Notes: generated by a model not told the origin, from the sequence alone. A stretch of 64,000 bases of DNA from Niabella beijingensis (GCF_020034665.1 NZ_JAIQDI010000001.1:2728001-2792000), one strand, 5' to 3'; numbered from the stretch's first letter, positions 51,704-61,765 are shown. Program-made: numbers and translations.

Positions 51704-53791
51704 TTAATACCCTGGATTTTGGGCGATATTAGGGTTTACAATCAGCTCTCTTTCCGGAATAGGAAGGCGTGCATGATGCGCCTGGAATCCAAAAGAAGCC
51801 AGTTCAGTTCCCGCAAAGCCGGTACGAACAAGTGTGGCAAAATGATAGCCTTCCCGGGATGCCTCTGCTTTTATAACAAGGTTTAACTGATCGAGTTTGT
51901 TGTTTTCATTTAACGTAACGGGCATCCTGCCGCTGCGCCGCTGAAGCTGGTTCAGTGTGTTTTGTGCAGCATTCAGATTTCCGGTATGGATATTGGCTTC
52001 TGCATTCATTAATAATACTTCCGCATACCGGATGGTTGGGAAAATGGTACGGTTGTAAAAGTAGGTTTTGAATTCACCAGCCAGGGGTTCCATGTTTGTC
52101 CAGATGAGCTCTTTACTGCCGGCATCCTGAAAAACGGAACCGGCATCAGTTTCCAGCGCATAGTTACCGCTGCCAATAACGGCTGTGGAGTATCTGAGCG
52201 CGTTTGTAAATGCATTTTTCAGTAACGCCGTTTTGGCCAGCAATGCCGTTGCAGTCCATTTTGTTACAAAATTTTTGCTGGTAGTATTCGCGGGCAAATG
52301 AGTAGCCGCAAATTCAAGGTCCTGCTGGATAAAGTCCAGCACCGTGGCCTTGGTGGCTCTGGCAGGATAATATTCGGTATTCATATTTGCCTCAGTCATC
52401 AGCGGCACATCGCCAAAGCAGGTAACCAGGTTTATATAGGCATAGGCGCGCAACAGCCGGGCCTGCGCCCGGTAGGGGTCCGTGTCCGCGTTGTTTATCT
52501 GATTACAGATAGCGATCACCACGTTTGCATTCCGGATGGTTTTAAAAGGGAGCCCCCAGATATCCGCAATAAGCCCGGTGCCGGCATTAAATGAAAACCT
52601 GTTAAACGCCATCCATTGTCCGGTAGCGGTAGCATCCTGGCTCATATAACCATCGGCCATTACCCGGACCCTGTCAAAATCCGCAGCTGTCTTATAAATG
52701 CTGTTTACCAGAGGTTGTAATGCTGCGTTCCAATCCTGTGTTTCCCTTCCTGCTAAAATAATGGCCGATGCTGCTTCATCATCGGTTGTTTGAACCGAAC
52801 GATAAGGAAGGGGCATGTAGTCCTGCTGGCTAAGGACGCCATCTCCATTGAGATCGGTCCAGTAAAAACTGCCCGGCGTAGCATTGGGTTGTGTGGGGGG
52901 CCATGCGCCGGGCAGGATCAATGAGTCAGATGATAATCCCATCAGTACACCATCCGGGCGGGCGGTCATAATGAACTGGGCAAAAAGGGTGTCGGTATTG
53001 TTGAGATTCCCGGCAGATAAATAGTATTTGCCGGGAATCACTTCATTAAACAAGGCGATACCATCGTTGCCAGTAAGGATTTTGTAAGCATATTTGGGAA
53101 TGTTACCGGTAAGGGTGGCGGCAAAATCTTCACGGGTATGGAACAAATAAACGGGGTAACCGGCAATGGGTACACCCTTGGGGGCTCCGACAGACCATTT
53201 AGTGGCATCGTATACCGTAACAGCAATGGATCCTTTGGGATGCGTATTTGTCAATGACCTGGAAAGTTTATAGGCTACCGCTTTGTCGGAATGAAGTAGC
53301 GTATTTTTTTCAACCAACAGCCCGTTTACCCAAATGCTGTCACCGGATTTTATTACCTGGATGGTCTTTCCGCTTTCGGTTTTCAGGCACTGTCCGTTCT
53401 GGAGTTGCGAAAAATTGATCAACCCTTTTATGATGTGGTCCCGGATATTGCTGGTATTCAGAGCGGGAGAAGAAACCGTATCTGAATAACTGTTTGGGTG
53501 GGATGCGGATGCGGTAACAGCTCTTGCTATCGTTTTTGAAGAACCACCGTTCTCAAAGGCCGTATTAGAGACCGTAAACAGGGTGATACCGGCATCCAGG
53601 TCTTCCTTCGAAAGAGGGGTTTGTTTTAATACATCGGTAAATATGGATATAGAGGCGTCTGTTTTTAGCAGGCCGGCAAGGTCGGCAGCATTCCGGATCG
53701 CTTCCTTTTCCGGATCGACGTCTTTATCTTTCTTACAGGAAAAAAGGGCAACGATGATTCCTGAAACGAGCAGGCAAGTGCGGATTCTCAT
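51704..53791 (-). CDS. Fasciclin-SusD fusion lipoprotein without adjacent SusC
   Basis: 695 residues with an unusual order of parts. The lipobox LFSC has Cys19. A fasciclin domain at about 40-180 shows LLKTDASISIFTDVLKQT, GITLFTVSNTAFEN, IRDHIIKGLI and WVNGLLVEKNTLLHSDKAV. A carboxypeptidase-regulatory or SdrD-like beta-sandwich follows at about 186-262 (KGVPIAGYPVYLFHT; NEVIPGKYYLSAG). A calcium-loop-like DLNGDGVLSQQD lies at 313-324. A SusD core then runs from about 335 to the end (RAQARLLRAYAYINLVTCFGDVPLM; RLPIPERELIVNPNIAQNPGY). It should sit on the cell surface and bind glycan or another polymer. Neighbours are a permease and the DUF2975 pair. Confidence 0.8.
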   Translation of the reverse strand: MRIRTCLLVSGIIVALFSCKKDKDVDPEKEAIRNAADLAGLLKTDASISIFTDVLKQTPLSKEDLDAGITLFTVSNTAFENGGSSKTIARAVTASASHPNSYSDTVSSPALNTSNIRDHIIKGLINFSQLQNGQCLKTESGKTIQVIKSGDSIWVNGLLVEKNTLLHSDKAVAYKLSRSLTNTHPKGSIAVTVYDATKWSVGAPKGVPIAGYPVYLFHTREDFAATLTGNIPKYAYKILTGNDGIALFNEVIPGKYYLSAGNLNNTDTLFAQFIMTARPDGVLMGLSSDSLILPGAWPPTQPNATPGSFYWTDLNGDGVLSQQDYMPLPYRSVQTTDDEAASAIILAGRETQDWNAALQPLVNSIYKTAADFDRVRVMADGYMSQDATATGQWMAFNRFSFNAGTGLIADIWGLPFKTIRNANVVIAICNQINNADTDPYRAQARLLRAYAYINLVTCFGDVPLMTEANMNTEYYPARATKATVLDFIQQDLEFAATHLPANTTSKNFVTKWTATALLAKTALLKNAFTNALRYSTAVIGSGNYALETDAGSVFQDAGSKELIWTNMEPLAGEFKTYFYNRTIFPTIRYAEVLLMNAEANIHTGNLNAAQNTLNQLQRRSGRMPVTLNENNKLDQLNLVIKAEASREGYHFATLVRTGFAGTELASFGFQAHHARLPIPERELIVNPNIAQNPGY

Positions 53792-53851
53792 AGCAATTAA
53801 TATTTTATCGAATATATGCCGATAAAATTAAGTATTTTATGAAACAAAACC

Positions 53852-55135
53852 TCAGGTGAGCCCCTTCCGTTTCATACCCGCCCAGGTGGCCAGTTGCAAA
53901 ACAGCAATAATGATAAGAACGGGAATAAGATTCCTGGTAATATCTCCCAGGCGGCCGCCTTCCAGGAACAGCCCATAAAAGGCCTCCAGGCACCAGTAAA
54001 GCGGAGAGATCCGCATCACCCCCTGGAAAGATGCGGGCATGGCGAATGCGGGAACCAGTAATCCTCCAACAGCTGCAAACAATACAATGCTGATGGCCCC
54101 GATGCCATTGCTCTGCTCCTGGGTGCCGGCAAATGTACCAATGCAGGTGGCAAAGCTGGTAGCGCACCATCCGCAAAGGAAGGTAACCAGCAGCAGCCCG
54201 CCTTTATCGGCCGGTATATTCAACGCCGGAAGCCCGATCACCGGAAACAGCCAGCGACCGATGCTGAAAATGACGGCGGCCTGCAGCATCGTGATCAGGA
54301 TATAGGTGATCTGTTTGGAGATAATGGAAACCGACAATGAGGTGGGCATGGTCTTCAGCCGGAGGAAACTGCCGCTTGTTTTTTCCCGTACCAGGCTGCT
54401 GCCAAGGGAGATCACAATAAAGAACATTGCAAATAAGGTCCAGGCCGGTATGTTATGCTGGGTGGCATTGGGAACCGGCAGGCTGTTGTCTTTGGAGACA
54501 GCTTCCTGGTTTACCGGCGTCTCGTTGGAAAGGATCTGTTGCTCCAATGACTGTGGAATGCTGGGTTCATTGTTGATACTGCTGTACAGGGAACGCACAA
54601 TGTACTTGCTTTGAACGATCTGCAATACACTGTTGAGAGCGCCGTCGATCCCCTGCCGGAACGACTTTTGTAATACCGGATGATAGTAGAGTGTAAGCGG
54701 ACTGACAGGAATTTTTGATGGGCCGGCTGTACTGTCAGCCACGGCAATCGTTTTCAATGCCTCACCGGAAACCCGCTCTGCCTTGGAAAGCACATCAGTG
54801 GTGTATTGTGCAGGGATAATAATGCCCAGCAAGGCCTCTTTATCTTCCATCCGGCGTTTCATATCAGCCGGATTGGCGGCGGCGGGAAGTTTTTTCAATG
54901 TAAACATACCTCCTTTTTCCAGCGAAGCGATCAGCTCCCGGGAGGCCTCTCCGGTATCCCTGTTCAATATCAGGAGGGGAACTTTTTTATCATTCACCAG
55001 TTCAAAAGTGCTGTTCTGCACGGAAGCAATAATGATAGCAAGCACGATGGGCATGAGGAACATGAGTGCCAGTCCTACTTTATCCCGCAACAGGATGCGG
55101 CCATCTTTTTTTATGCTTGCCCAAAGTTTATACAT
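53852..55135 (-). CDS. ABC-2 type transporter permease
   Basis: 427 residues. One N-terminal membrane helix (GLALMFLMPIVLAIIIASV, about 24-42) is followed by a large extracytoplasmic domain (about 45-235) and five to six C-terminal helices (FAMFFIVISLG, ILITMLQAAVIFSIG, LLLVTFLCGWCATSFATC, SIVLFAAVGGLLVPAF, LIPVLIIIAVLQL). This is the ABC2-membrane-3 / YhgE-like layout of drug and polymer exporters. It needs an ATPase encoded elsewhere; none lies next to it. SLVREKTSGSFLRLKTMP is the usual cytoplasmic coupling segment. The following gap to cysS holds A/T-rich inverted sequences. Confidence 0.85.
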   Translation of the reverse strand: MYKLWASIKKDGRILLRDKVGLALMFLMPIVLAIIIASVQNSTFELVNDKKVPLLILNRDTGEASRELIASLEKGGMFTLKKLPAAANPADMKRRMEDKEALLGIIIPAQYTTDVLSKAERVSGEALKTIAVADSTAGPSKIPVSPLTLYYHPVLQKSFRQGIDGALNSVLQIVQSKYIVRSLYSSINNEPSIPQSLEQQILSNETPVNQEAVSKDNSLPVPNATQHNIPAWTLFAMFFIVISLGSSLVREKTSGSFLRLKTMPTSLSVSIISKQITYILITMLQAAVIFSIGRWLFPVIGLPALNIPADKGGLLLVTFLCGWCATSFATCIGTFAGTQEQSNGIGAISIVLFAAVGGLLVPAFAMPASFQGVMRISPLYWCLEAFYGLFLEGGRLGDITRNLIPVLIIIAVLQLATWAGMKRKGLT

Positions 55136-55198
55136 GTTTCTGGTTTGAGGTTTATTGTTTCTGGTTCAAACCATAAACGATAAACAAAAAACAATAAA

Positions 55199-56701
55199 TT
55201 ACTCAACGCTCCAGCTGATATTACCGTCTTTTTCGTCTTTCAACAGGATGCCGATGCCCGCCAGCTGGTTCCGGATCTTATCAGAAGTGACAAAATCTTT
55301 CCGGCTGCGCGCTTCTTTCCGTATGTCGATCAGCAGTTGCATCACGTCCTTCAGCTTTTCATTATCGGCCTCGGAAATCGCCGTTAAACCAAGAATGGTT
55401 TCCAGGTAGGTATGGAATTGTTGCTGCAATAACTCAAAGGTGGCTGCTGAAATGCTGTTCAGGGGAATGGTCTTATCCTTTAAACTGTTGATAACGGGCG
55501 CTGCCTCAAACATATTGGCCAGCACTTTTGCGGTGTTAAAATCATCATCCATGAACTCATCAAAGGCCGTCACAAGTTTCCGGAGGCGCTCGTCCAGTTC
55601 CGGATCTGCCGCGGTTTCCTGCAACTCACCGCTCCTTTCTTTCAGACGTTTCAGGTTCTCATATGCTTCCCAAAGACGCTTCAGTCCTTTCTCGGAAGCC
55701 TGCAGGGCCTCATTGCTGAAATCGAGCGTGCTGCGGTAATGGCTTTGAAGAATGAAGAACCGCACTATCATAGGATGATAGGCCTGTGTAAGCAGGGGAT
55801 GATCGCCGCTGAATAACTCCGTTAATTTAATAACATTGTTATAGCTTTTCCCCATCTTCCGGCCATTGATGGTGATCATATTGTTGTGCATCCAGTATTT
55901 CACCGGTGCGTTGTGATTGCAGATGGTGCTTTGTGCAATTTCGCTTTCGTGGTGCGGAAACTGGAGGTCCATGCCACCACCATGTATGTCGAACCGGGCA
56001 CCGAGATATTTGGTGGCCATGGCAGAACATTCGATGTGCCAGCCGGGAAACCCTTCCCCCCAGGGGCTGGCCCAGCGCATAATGTGCTTGGGTGGGGCGG
56101 CCTTCCACAGTGCAAAATCGGCAGCGTCTTTTTTCTCGTCCTGTCCTTCCAGCTCCCTGGTAGCTTCCAGGAGATCTTCTATTTTCCGGCCGCTCAATTT
56201 TCCGTAATCATGGGTGGCAGCATATTTCTTTACATCAAAATATACAGAACCGTTCTTTTCATAGGCGTAGCCATCAGCAATGATCTTTTTGATCATTTCG
56301 ATCTGCTCCACAATATGCCCTGTTGCCGTAGGTTCAATAGAGGGAGGGATGGTATTAAAAAGCTGCATTGCCCAATGAAACAGGTTGGTATATTTCTGAA
56401 CCAGTTCCATAGGTTCCAGCTTTTCCAGCACTGCTTTGCTGGAGATCTTATCCTCAGCTTCGCGGCCTTCTTCTTCAAAATGACCGGCATCCGTAATGTT
56501 CCGCACATAACGCACCTTATAACCCAGATGCTCCAGGTAACGGAACACCACATCAAATGTAATATAAGGGCGGGCATGCCCCAGGTGACTCTCCCCGCTT
56601 ACCGTAGGTCCGCAAACATACATCCCTACATAGCCCGGCGTGATCGGTTCAAACAGCTCTTTCTGGCGCGAATAGGAATTATGTATTTTAAGTGTACTCA
56701 T
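55199..56701 (-). CDS. cysS: Cysteinyl-tRNA synthetase
   Basis: 500 residues. The class I HIGH motif appears as SHLGHARPY; the zinc site begins with Cys in YVCGPTV near residue 30 and continues with the [10 protein letters not shown] and HHESEIAQS segments. The KMSKS loop is KMGKS ([10 protein letters not shown]). Inserts match bacterial CysS and the C-terminal DALR helical domain ends the protein. It charges tRNA-Cys with cysteine. A promoter element lies at 56722-56729. Confidence 0.96.
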   Translation of the reverse strand: MSTLKIHNSYSRQKELFEPITPGYVGMYVCGPTVSGESHLGHARPYITFDVVFRYLEHLGYKVRYVRNITDAGHFEEEGREAEDKISSKAVLEKLEPMELVQKYTNLFHWAMQLFNTIPPSIEPTATGHIVEQIEMIKKIIADGYAYEKNGSVYFDVKKYAATHDYGKLSGRKIEDLLEATRELEGQDEKKDAADFALWKAAPPKHIMRWASPWGEGFPGWHIECSAMATKYLGARFDIHGGGMDLQFPHHESEIAQSTICNHNAPVKYWMHNNMITINGRKMGKSYNNVIKLTELFSGDHPLLTQAYHPMIVRFFILQSHYRSTLDFSNEALQASEKGLKRLWEAYENLKRLKERSGELQETAADPELDERLRKLVTAFDEFMDDDFNTAKVLANMFEAAPVINSLKDKTIPLNSISAATFELLQQQFHTYLETILGLTAISEADNEKLKDVMQLLIDIRKEARSRKDFVTSDKIRNQLAGIGILLKDEKDGNISWSVE

Positions 56702-56721
56702 ACCATCTTTTTGTAAGATTA

Positions 56722-56729
56722 CAAATATA
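56722..56729 (-). promoter_or_regulatory. Candidate -7 element TATATTTG for cysS
   Basis: Exact TAnnTTTG on the minus strand, 20 bases before the cysS ATG. Confidence 0.5.
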
Positions 56730-56877
56730 AAGGAGGTCGCTGGTATTTAGCCGGGAAGGAATAAAAGAAAAGGAATATACAACGGGAACCGGATCTATTA
56801 AACCGGTGCCAAATCGGTATTATCATGCAGTTAAAATGAACGTATTAACGTCATATAAAAAGATCAAAACCATTTTT

Positions 56878-57438
56878 ATGAAATACCAATTTTTACTGAC
56901 CGCTTTCTTTTTCCTGCTTACAAAGAGCGAAGCACAGTTTTTGCTGAAACCGGGTGGATTTGCTGCTGCCGACGGGAAGGGCTATTATGTTATTGAAGTG
57001 CCGGGGGCCTCGCGGCAACAATTGTTTGAAGCCGTGGAACGCAGGATCAGTACGAGCTTTGGATCTTTCCGCGACCGTATATCAACCGATCCGGATAAGG
57101 AGATCGTGTTTCAGGCCACAGAGCGCGGAGGGCTTAATTATTACGGGAAGGACTATGACATTACCTTTCAGGCGAGCTTTGAGTTCAGGGACGGGAGAAT
57201 AAAAGTGAATGCCCCGGTTATCCGGAACATCCGCAGTTTTAATCCCCGTATCGATTCAGCAGCCACGGTACTGGCTGTTAAAAGCCCGGGAACAGTGATC
57301 TTCCTGAACCGGAGTTATTTTGTGTACGATAAGAAAGGCAAGCTTAAAAACCGGCCGCTGAAAGAAATGCTGGAAACGCTTTTTAATGAAGAGATACTGG
57401 CACCGCTGCTGGCTGTTAACGCCAACGAAGACTGGTAA
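56878..57438 (+). CDS. Exported DUF4468-like protein
   Basis: 186 residues. The signal peptide MKYQFLLTAFFFLLTKSEAQ is followed by a domain with YYVIEVPGASRQQLFEAVERRI and a strand pattern ending FEFRDGRIKVNAPVI, like the TBP-like DUF4468 fold common in exported Bacteroidota proteins. The function is unknown. The ATG at 56878 is chosen because it opens the signal peptide; the upstream frame to 56806 adds an unrelated 24 residues. It converges with the next gene, five bases apart. Confidence 0.7.
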   Translation: MKYQFLLTAFFFLLTKSEAQFLLKPGGFAAADGKGYYVIEVPGASRQQLFEAVERRISTSFGSFRDRISTDPDKEIVFQATERGGLNYYGKDYDITFQASFEFRDGRIKVNAPVIRNIRSFNPRIDSAATVLAVKSPGTVIFLNRSYFVYDKKGKLKNRPLKEMLETLFNEEILAPLLAVNANEDW

Positions 57439-57443
57439 CCCGC

Positions 57444-58565
57444 TCAGTCGGAACTGGTAAGCTGCAGATCGCAGACCATCATGTAATGGTCGGAATAATT
57501 TGTGGTGACGCGTTTGATCTGGTCTACTTTAAAGTGATCATCTGTAAAGATATAGTCGATCCTGAGCGTAGGAGAAAGGGAATTATACGTTCTGCCGATC
57601 CCGAACCCTTTTTTCAGAAAGGCATCCTGCATGTCGCCTTTTACCGTGTGGTAAGTATAGGAATTGGGAACATCATTCAGGTCACCGCAAAAAACCGTGG
57701 GGAGCGGACTGTTTTTGAGTATTTCCGGGATCATATCGGCCTGTATGCTGCGGTGCTGGATCGCTGTGCGTAGTTTTTTAAAGATATAGAAGGCATTGCT
57801 GAAAATATTGCCCTTCGCTTTTTTCAGGGCTTCTATTTTTGAAATATCCTCTTTACGGAACTGGTTGGATTGCAGGTGTGTGGTATAGATCCGGAATAGT
57901 TTTTCACCCTTTTTGATATCTACAAACACCAGCGCCTCGGGCAGGGTGGGCCTGGGATAGCGGACAATACCGGTATCTGCGATCGGGAAACGGCTGAAAA
58001 TAACACTGCCATTAAAAAGCCGGTCACCGTCCCAGTCGTGCGAATAATAGAAATAGGGATATCCGAGTCCCTTGCTGACAGCAACAATATTATTGTACCA
58101 GTCCGGATTGATGGAAGAACTGAATTCCTGAAAACACAGGATGTCCGCATTGACACTCTGGATCTGCTGGAGCATTTTGTACCGGGTCTGGCTGCCTTTA
58201 TTGTTGTTGATCACCATTTCAACAAAACGGGCTACGTTCCAGGTAGCGATCCGGATATGATCTTCCTTTTTCTCCTGGCGGAAGGATTTTTTTATATTAA
58301 ATGCAAAGAAGTTCGTGATGGGGCCGCCGCCCACTACCAGGGCAATCCCTGAAATCAATGCCCATTTTTTCCGGACAAAGATCCACCATCCGAGGAAAAA
58401 GATCACAAAAAGCAGTAAAAACGGGAAGCCAAGGCTGAGTATATAAAGGACGGGCCAATCCATAGGGCTTAAATAAGCCGCAAGGCAGGCCAGTAGGAAC
58501 AAAAAGACCATCAGGATATTGATGCCCAGTAAAACTTTATTGCTGATTTTTGCAAATACGCTCAT
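57444..58565 (-). CDS. Endonuclease/exonuclease/phosphatase family protein with N-terminal membrane helices
   Basis: 373 residues. Three membrane segments (about 11-30, 37-62, 66-85) are followed by the EEP domain: IRIATWNVARF, ADILCFQEFSS (metal-binding Glu), VFCGDLNDVPNS and a final NYSDHYMMVCDL (catalytic SDH). Members cut nucleic acids or phosphoesters; the membrane-linked Bacteroidota forms have no proven substrate. It ends the minus-strand run from metF and lies 72 bases behind the pseudo-rhomboid gene. Confidence 0.88.
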   Translation of the reverse strand: MSVFAKISNKVLLGINILMVFLFLLACLAAYLSPMDWPVLYILSLGFPFLLLFVIFFLGWWIFVRKKWALISGIALVVGGGPITNFFAFNIKKSFRQEKKEDHIRIATWNVARFVEMVINNNKGSQTRYKMLQQIQSVNADILCFQEFSSSINPDWYNNIVAVSKGLGYPYFYYSHDWDGDRLFNGSVIFSRFPIADTGIVRYPRPTLPEALVFVDIKKGEKLFRIYTTHLQSNQFRKEDISKIEALKKAKGNIFSNAFYIFKKLRTAIQHRSIQADMIPEILKNSPLPTVFCGDLNDVPNSYTYHTVKGDMQDAFLKKGFGIGRTYNSLSPTLRIDYIFTDDHFKVDQIKRVTTNYSDHYMMVCDLQLTSSD

Positions 58566-58637
58566 GGGACGGACGCTTTCAAACCGTAAGATAGGTAAGT
58601 TATCCGCAAAACGAATGCTGCCTGTAATGAATTTTGG

Positions 58638-59576
58638 CTATTTGCTTCTGAAATCCTCCTGGCTGGCACGGGTTAAAAAATCCTTTTCTTCCTGTGTAAG
58701 TGTATCATAACCACCGGATTGGTTCATTTTGTCCAGGATGGCGTCGAGACGCTGCTGGGTGAGTCTTGCGGATTTTGTAAAAGGAGCACCACTCGTTTTA
58801 TAAAAATAACTGTCCTTTATTTTTTTGCGATTCTCCTGCTTTTCGGGGTTGAACAGGTTAATAAACCAGTCGTATAACCGGTTCATCCATTCACTTCCGT
58901 CATAGCCCTTTCTCAGGAGATAAATAAACAGAAAACCGGTCAGTGCTCCCGTCAGCTGGGAAAAATACATCGCGGGTACACCCGGGGATATTGTTGCAAA
59001 ATCAATGACCGCATAAATCAGTGTAATGATCCATAGGGAGACCCCTCCGTTAAGCATGGGCAGCAGCTTATAGTTGGGCGAGATGGTGGTGGCTGCCACA
59101 GCAATAGCAAGGATGCAGGCCCCGGAGCCGCTGCAATAGGGAAATGCATGTGTTTCCGGATGCATGGATTTACATACCAGCACATATACCAGCCCCGATA
59201 AAAGTGTGGAATAAATAAAAAGAGGAACGAGTTTTTTATTACCGGTAATATCGATGAATATAAAGCCGAAACACCACAGCCACAGCATATTGGCGATCAG
59301 CTCCCATACACTTACCTGTACAAAGGAATAGGTCAGGAAGGTCCATATCTTGGCCAGGGCGGTGCCCAGCTTGGGAGACAGTGCGATTGTTCCGAGGATG
59401 TTGTCATTAAAATAACCAACCACATCGGCCCCTTCGTCAAAACGCAGATAGGTAAGTGCTTTAAAAAAAGCCAATACTACGAACAGGATCATGCTGATCG
59501 CAATTAAAATGACCAGGGGGTTGATCCTCGTTCCAAAGGATAACCGGCTGTCATAGTTTCTGTCAGAGATACCCAT
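58638..59576 (-). CDS. Rhomboid-like membrane protein, catalytically inactive
   Basis: 312 residues with the six-helix rhomboid layout and a soluble tail of about 80 residues. In the position of GxSG it has SGSG (149-152), keeping the serine. Where active rhomboids have HLGGAVTGF it reads SQLTGALTGF, with Gln207 replacing the catalytic His. Without the Ser/His dyad it cannot be a rhomboid protease. Pseudo-rhomboids bind membrane clients and steer their fate. It follows the active rhomboid gene by 56 bases, so the two may work as a pair. The tail has a helical segment LTQQRLDAILDKMNQSGGYDTLT (in part) typical of this subfamily. Confidence 0.82.
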   Translation of the reverse strand: MGISDRNYDSRLSFGTRINPLVILIAISMILFVVLAFFKALTYLRFDEGADVVGYFNDNILGTIALSPKLGTALAKIWTFLTYSFVQVSVWELIANMLWLWCFGFIFIDITGNKKLVPLFIYSTLLSGLVYVLVCKSMHPETHAFPYCSGSGACILAIAVAATTISPNYKLLPMLNGGVSLWIITLIYAVIDFATISPGVPAMYFSQLTGALTGFLFIYLLRKGYDGSEWMNRLYDWFINLFNPEKQENRKKIKDSYFYKTSGAPFTKSARLTQQRLDAILDKMNQSGGYDTLTQEEKDFLTRASQEDFRSK

Positions 59577-59632
59577 ATCGAATAACCAACAAAATTAAAG
59601 GGTTAAAAGTTGATTCCTTATTTAGGATAAAT

Positions 59633-60307
59633 TTAGTAAAAATTACGCCGGTTTGTCTTATTCCGGATTTTCAGAAGGATAAAGCCGGTAACGGCACCCC
59701 CCAGGTGGGCATAGTGGGCAATATTATCTCCGGAAGCCCCGTATAATCCGAAAAACAGGTCAATTAAAATAAGACCGGTGATCGCCCATTTTGCCTTCAC
59801 GGGAACGGGAATGAACATAATATAAAGCTCCGTATTGGGAAAGGTCATGGCAAAGGCCACCAGCACACCCATTACAGCACCAGAAGCACCAACCGCAAAG
59901 CTGCCGGAATGGGTATAGTATTGTACCGCCAGATGAAGCGCCGCAGCGCCGAGGCCGCAGATAAAATAAAAGATCAGGAACCGCTTGGTGCCCCATACAT
60001 TTTCGAGGATGCGGCCGAACATCCACAGCGTAAACATATTGAACAGGATATGAAAGAACTTGTTAGGACCGGAGGCTGCATGTGCAAACATATGGGTGAT
60101 CAGCTGATAGGGCTGAAACCCGTCACCAATCGGCCACAGGGCCAGTTTACCGGTGAGAAAAGCCACCGGTGATCCGTCCGGGGTAAGTATTGGCGGATAT
60201 TTGGCATCAAATAACAGCTGCGCCACCCATACCACTACATTAATGGCAATAAGGTATTTGATAGCGGGCGGAAATTTTTCGGCGGGTCTTGTGAAATAAG
60301 AACTCAT
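59633..60307 (-). CDS. Rhomboid family intramembrane serine protease
   Basis: 224 residues, six membrane helices. The catalytic dyad is complete: Ser142 in GASGAVMG and His201 in HYAHLGGAVTGF. The loop with HILFNMFTLWMFG (HxxxN motif) precedes it. It cuts helical membrane proteins inside the bilayer; the client is unknown. It lies 23 bases after rlmD and 56 before the inactive paralogue. Confidence 0.92.
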   Translation of the reverse strand: MSSYFTRPAEKFPPAIKYLIAINVVVWVAQLLFDAKYPPILTPDGSPVAFLTGKLALWPIGDGFQPYQLITHMFAHAASGPNKFFHILFNMFTLWMFGRILENVWGTKRFLIFYFICGLGAAALHLAVQYYTHSGSFAVGASGAVMGVLVAFAMTFPNTELYIMFIPVPVKAKWAITGLILIDLFFGLYGASGDNIAHYAHLGGAVTGFILLKIRNKTNRRNFY

Positions 60308-60330
60308 GCGTAATGTTGTATTTAGTTGAT

Positions 60331-61764
60331 TCAGGACCGGAGTTTCAGCTGTGCCACATTTTCTATATGGAGCGTATGCGGAAACATATCCACCGGCTGA
60401 ATTTTTGTAACCTCATATTTTTCGTTCAACAATGCCAGATCCCTTGCCTGGGTTGCGGGATTGCAGCTTACATAAACCACGGTGGGCGCCGCCATCTCAT
60501 TGATCTTCTGTACCAGCTTCTCATGCATTCCTGCCCGGGGCGGATCGGTTACTATAACATCCGGACGGCCATGTTGTTCAAAAAAAGAATCGGTACAAAT
60601 ATCAATAACATCACCCGCATAAAAATGGGTTTTATCCAGGCCATTCAATGCGGCGTTTTCTTTCGCGTCCTCGATGGCTGCATCGATCATTTCCACCCCG
60701 ATCACTTTTTCCGCCTTTTCACTGCAGAAGATACCAATGCTACCTGTGCCGCAATATAAGTCGTAAAGGGTCTCGTTTCCTGAAAGTTCCGCAAAATCCC
60801 GGGTTACCCGGTAAAGTTCCACAGCCTGCCGGGTATTGGTCTGAAAGAAGGACTTGGGTCCGATCTTGAACCGGTATTGTTCCAGCTGTTCGGTCACGTA
60901 GCCCGGACCGTACCAGGCCACCGGCTCCAGGTCATGCAGACTGTCGTTCCGTTTGGTATTGATGGTATATAAAAGCGTGGTGATCTGCGGAAATTGCGCC
61001 TGAAGATGATGTAAGATCTTTTCCCGCTTTTCCGGATCATCTTCGCCCATCATCAGGTTTACCATGAGCTCCCCGGTTTCGCAAAGGCGTACCTGCATGG
61101 TACGTAAAAAGCCTGTATGCTGACGCAGATCGTAAAAGCTGTAATCGTGCTCTTTTGCAAATGCCTTTATCGCCAGGCGGATGGCATTGGTCGGTTCTGC
61201 CTGCAGATGACAGGTATGGATGTCCACAATCTTGTCCCAGAAGCCTTTTGCATGAAAACCGGCAACGCCCTGTTTTCCGTATTCATGGGGATTGATCCCC
61301 TGTTCTTTCAGTGCATTGAACTGCTCTTTGGGCAGGAACAGTTCGGTTCCAAAAGTGTATTCGATCTTATTGCGGTAGTGCCGGGTAGCCGATGCCCCAA
61401 GGATGGGCTGTATATCCGGAAGCGGAATTTTCCCGATACGCTGCAGGTTGTCCTTTACCTGCTGATGTTTGTATTGCAGCTGTTTTTCATAAGGCAGCAT
61501 CTGCCACTGGCAGCCGCCGCAAACACCAAAATGAGAACAGAAAGGCTCTACCCGCTCGGAAGAATATGCTCTGAAGGCCAGCGGATGTCCCTCCGCCCAA
61601 TCCTTTTTATTTTTTCCCAGCCGGATGTCCACCACATCACCGGGAACGACCTGTTCTACAAAGATGACCTTTCCATCCACCCGTGCAATGGAGCGGCCTT
61701 CGGCGGCATAATCCTCAATCCGGATATTTTCAAGAATAATATTTTTCTTCTTTTTTCGAGCCAT
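60331..61764 (-). CDS. rlmD: 23S rRNA (uracil(1939)-C(5))-methyltransferase, RlmD/RumA family
   Basis: 477 residues. An N-terminal TRAM domain (NIILENIRIEDYAAEGRSIARV, in part) is followed by a cysteine cluster for [4Fe-4S] binding (CSHFGVCGGCQWQ, with a later Cys in HTCHLQ). The C-terminal SAM domain has ELYRV, LYDLYCGTGSIGIF and the catalytic YVSCNPATQARDL. It methylates C5 of a uridine in 23S rRNA; the exact position is by family analogy, and RlmCD-type double specificity is possible. Its start lies two bases after the stop of the upstream small gene. Confidence 0.92.
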   Translation of the reverse strand: MARKKKKNIILENIRIEDYAAEGRSIARVDGKVIFVEQVVPGDVVDIRLGKNKKDWAEGHPLAFRAYSSERVEPFCSHFGVCGGCQWQMLPYEKQLQYKHQQVKDNLQRIGKIPLPDIQPILGASATRHYRNKIEYTFGTELFLPKEQFNALKEQGINPHEYGKQGVAGFHAKGFWDKIVDIHTCHLQAEPTNAIRLAIKAFAKEHDYSFYDLRQHTGFLRTMQVRLCETGELMVNLMMGEDDPEKREKILHHLQAQFPQITTLLYTINTKRNDSLHDLEPVAWYGPGYVTEQLEQYRFKIGPKSFFQTNTRQAVELYRVTRDFAELSGNETLYDLYCGTGSIGIFCSEKAEKVIGVEMIDAAIEDAKENAALNGLDKTHFYAGDVIDICTDSFFEQHGRPDVIVTDPPRAGMHEKLVQKINEMAAPTVVYVSCNPATQARDLALLNEKYEVTKIQPVDMFPHTLHIENVAQLKLRS

Positions 61765-61765
61765 T

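Noticed and set aside
55886..56716. Open frame of 276 codons on the plus strand
   Set aside because: Opposite cysS, which is certain; no domain or signal.
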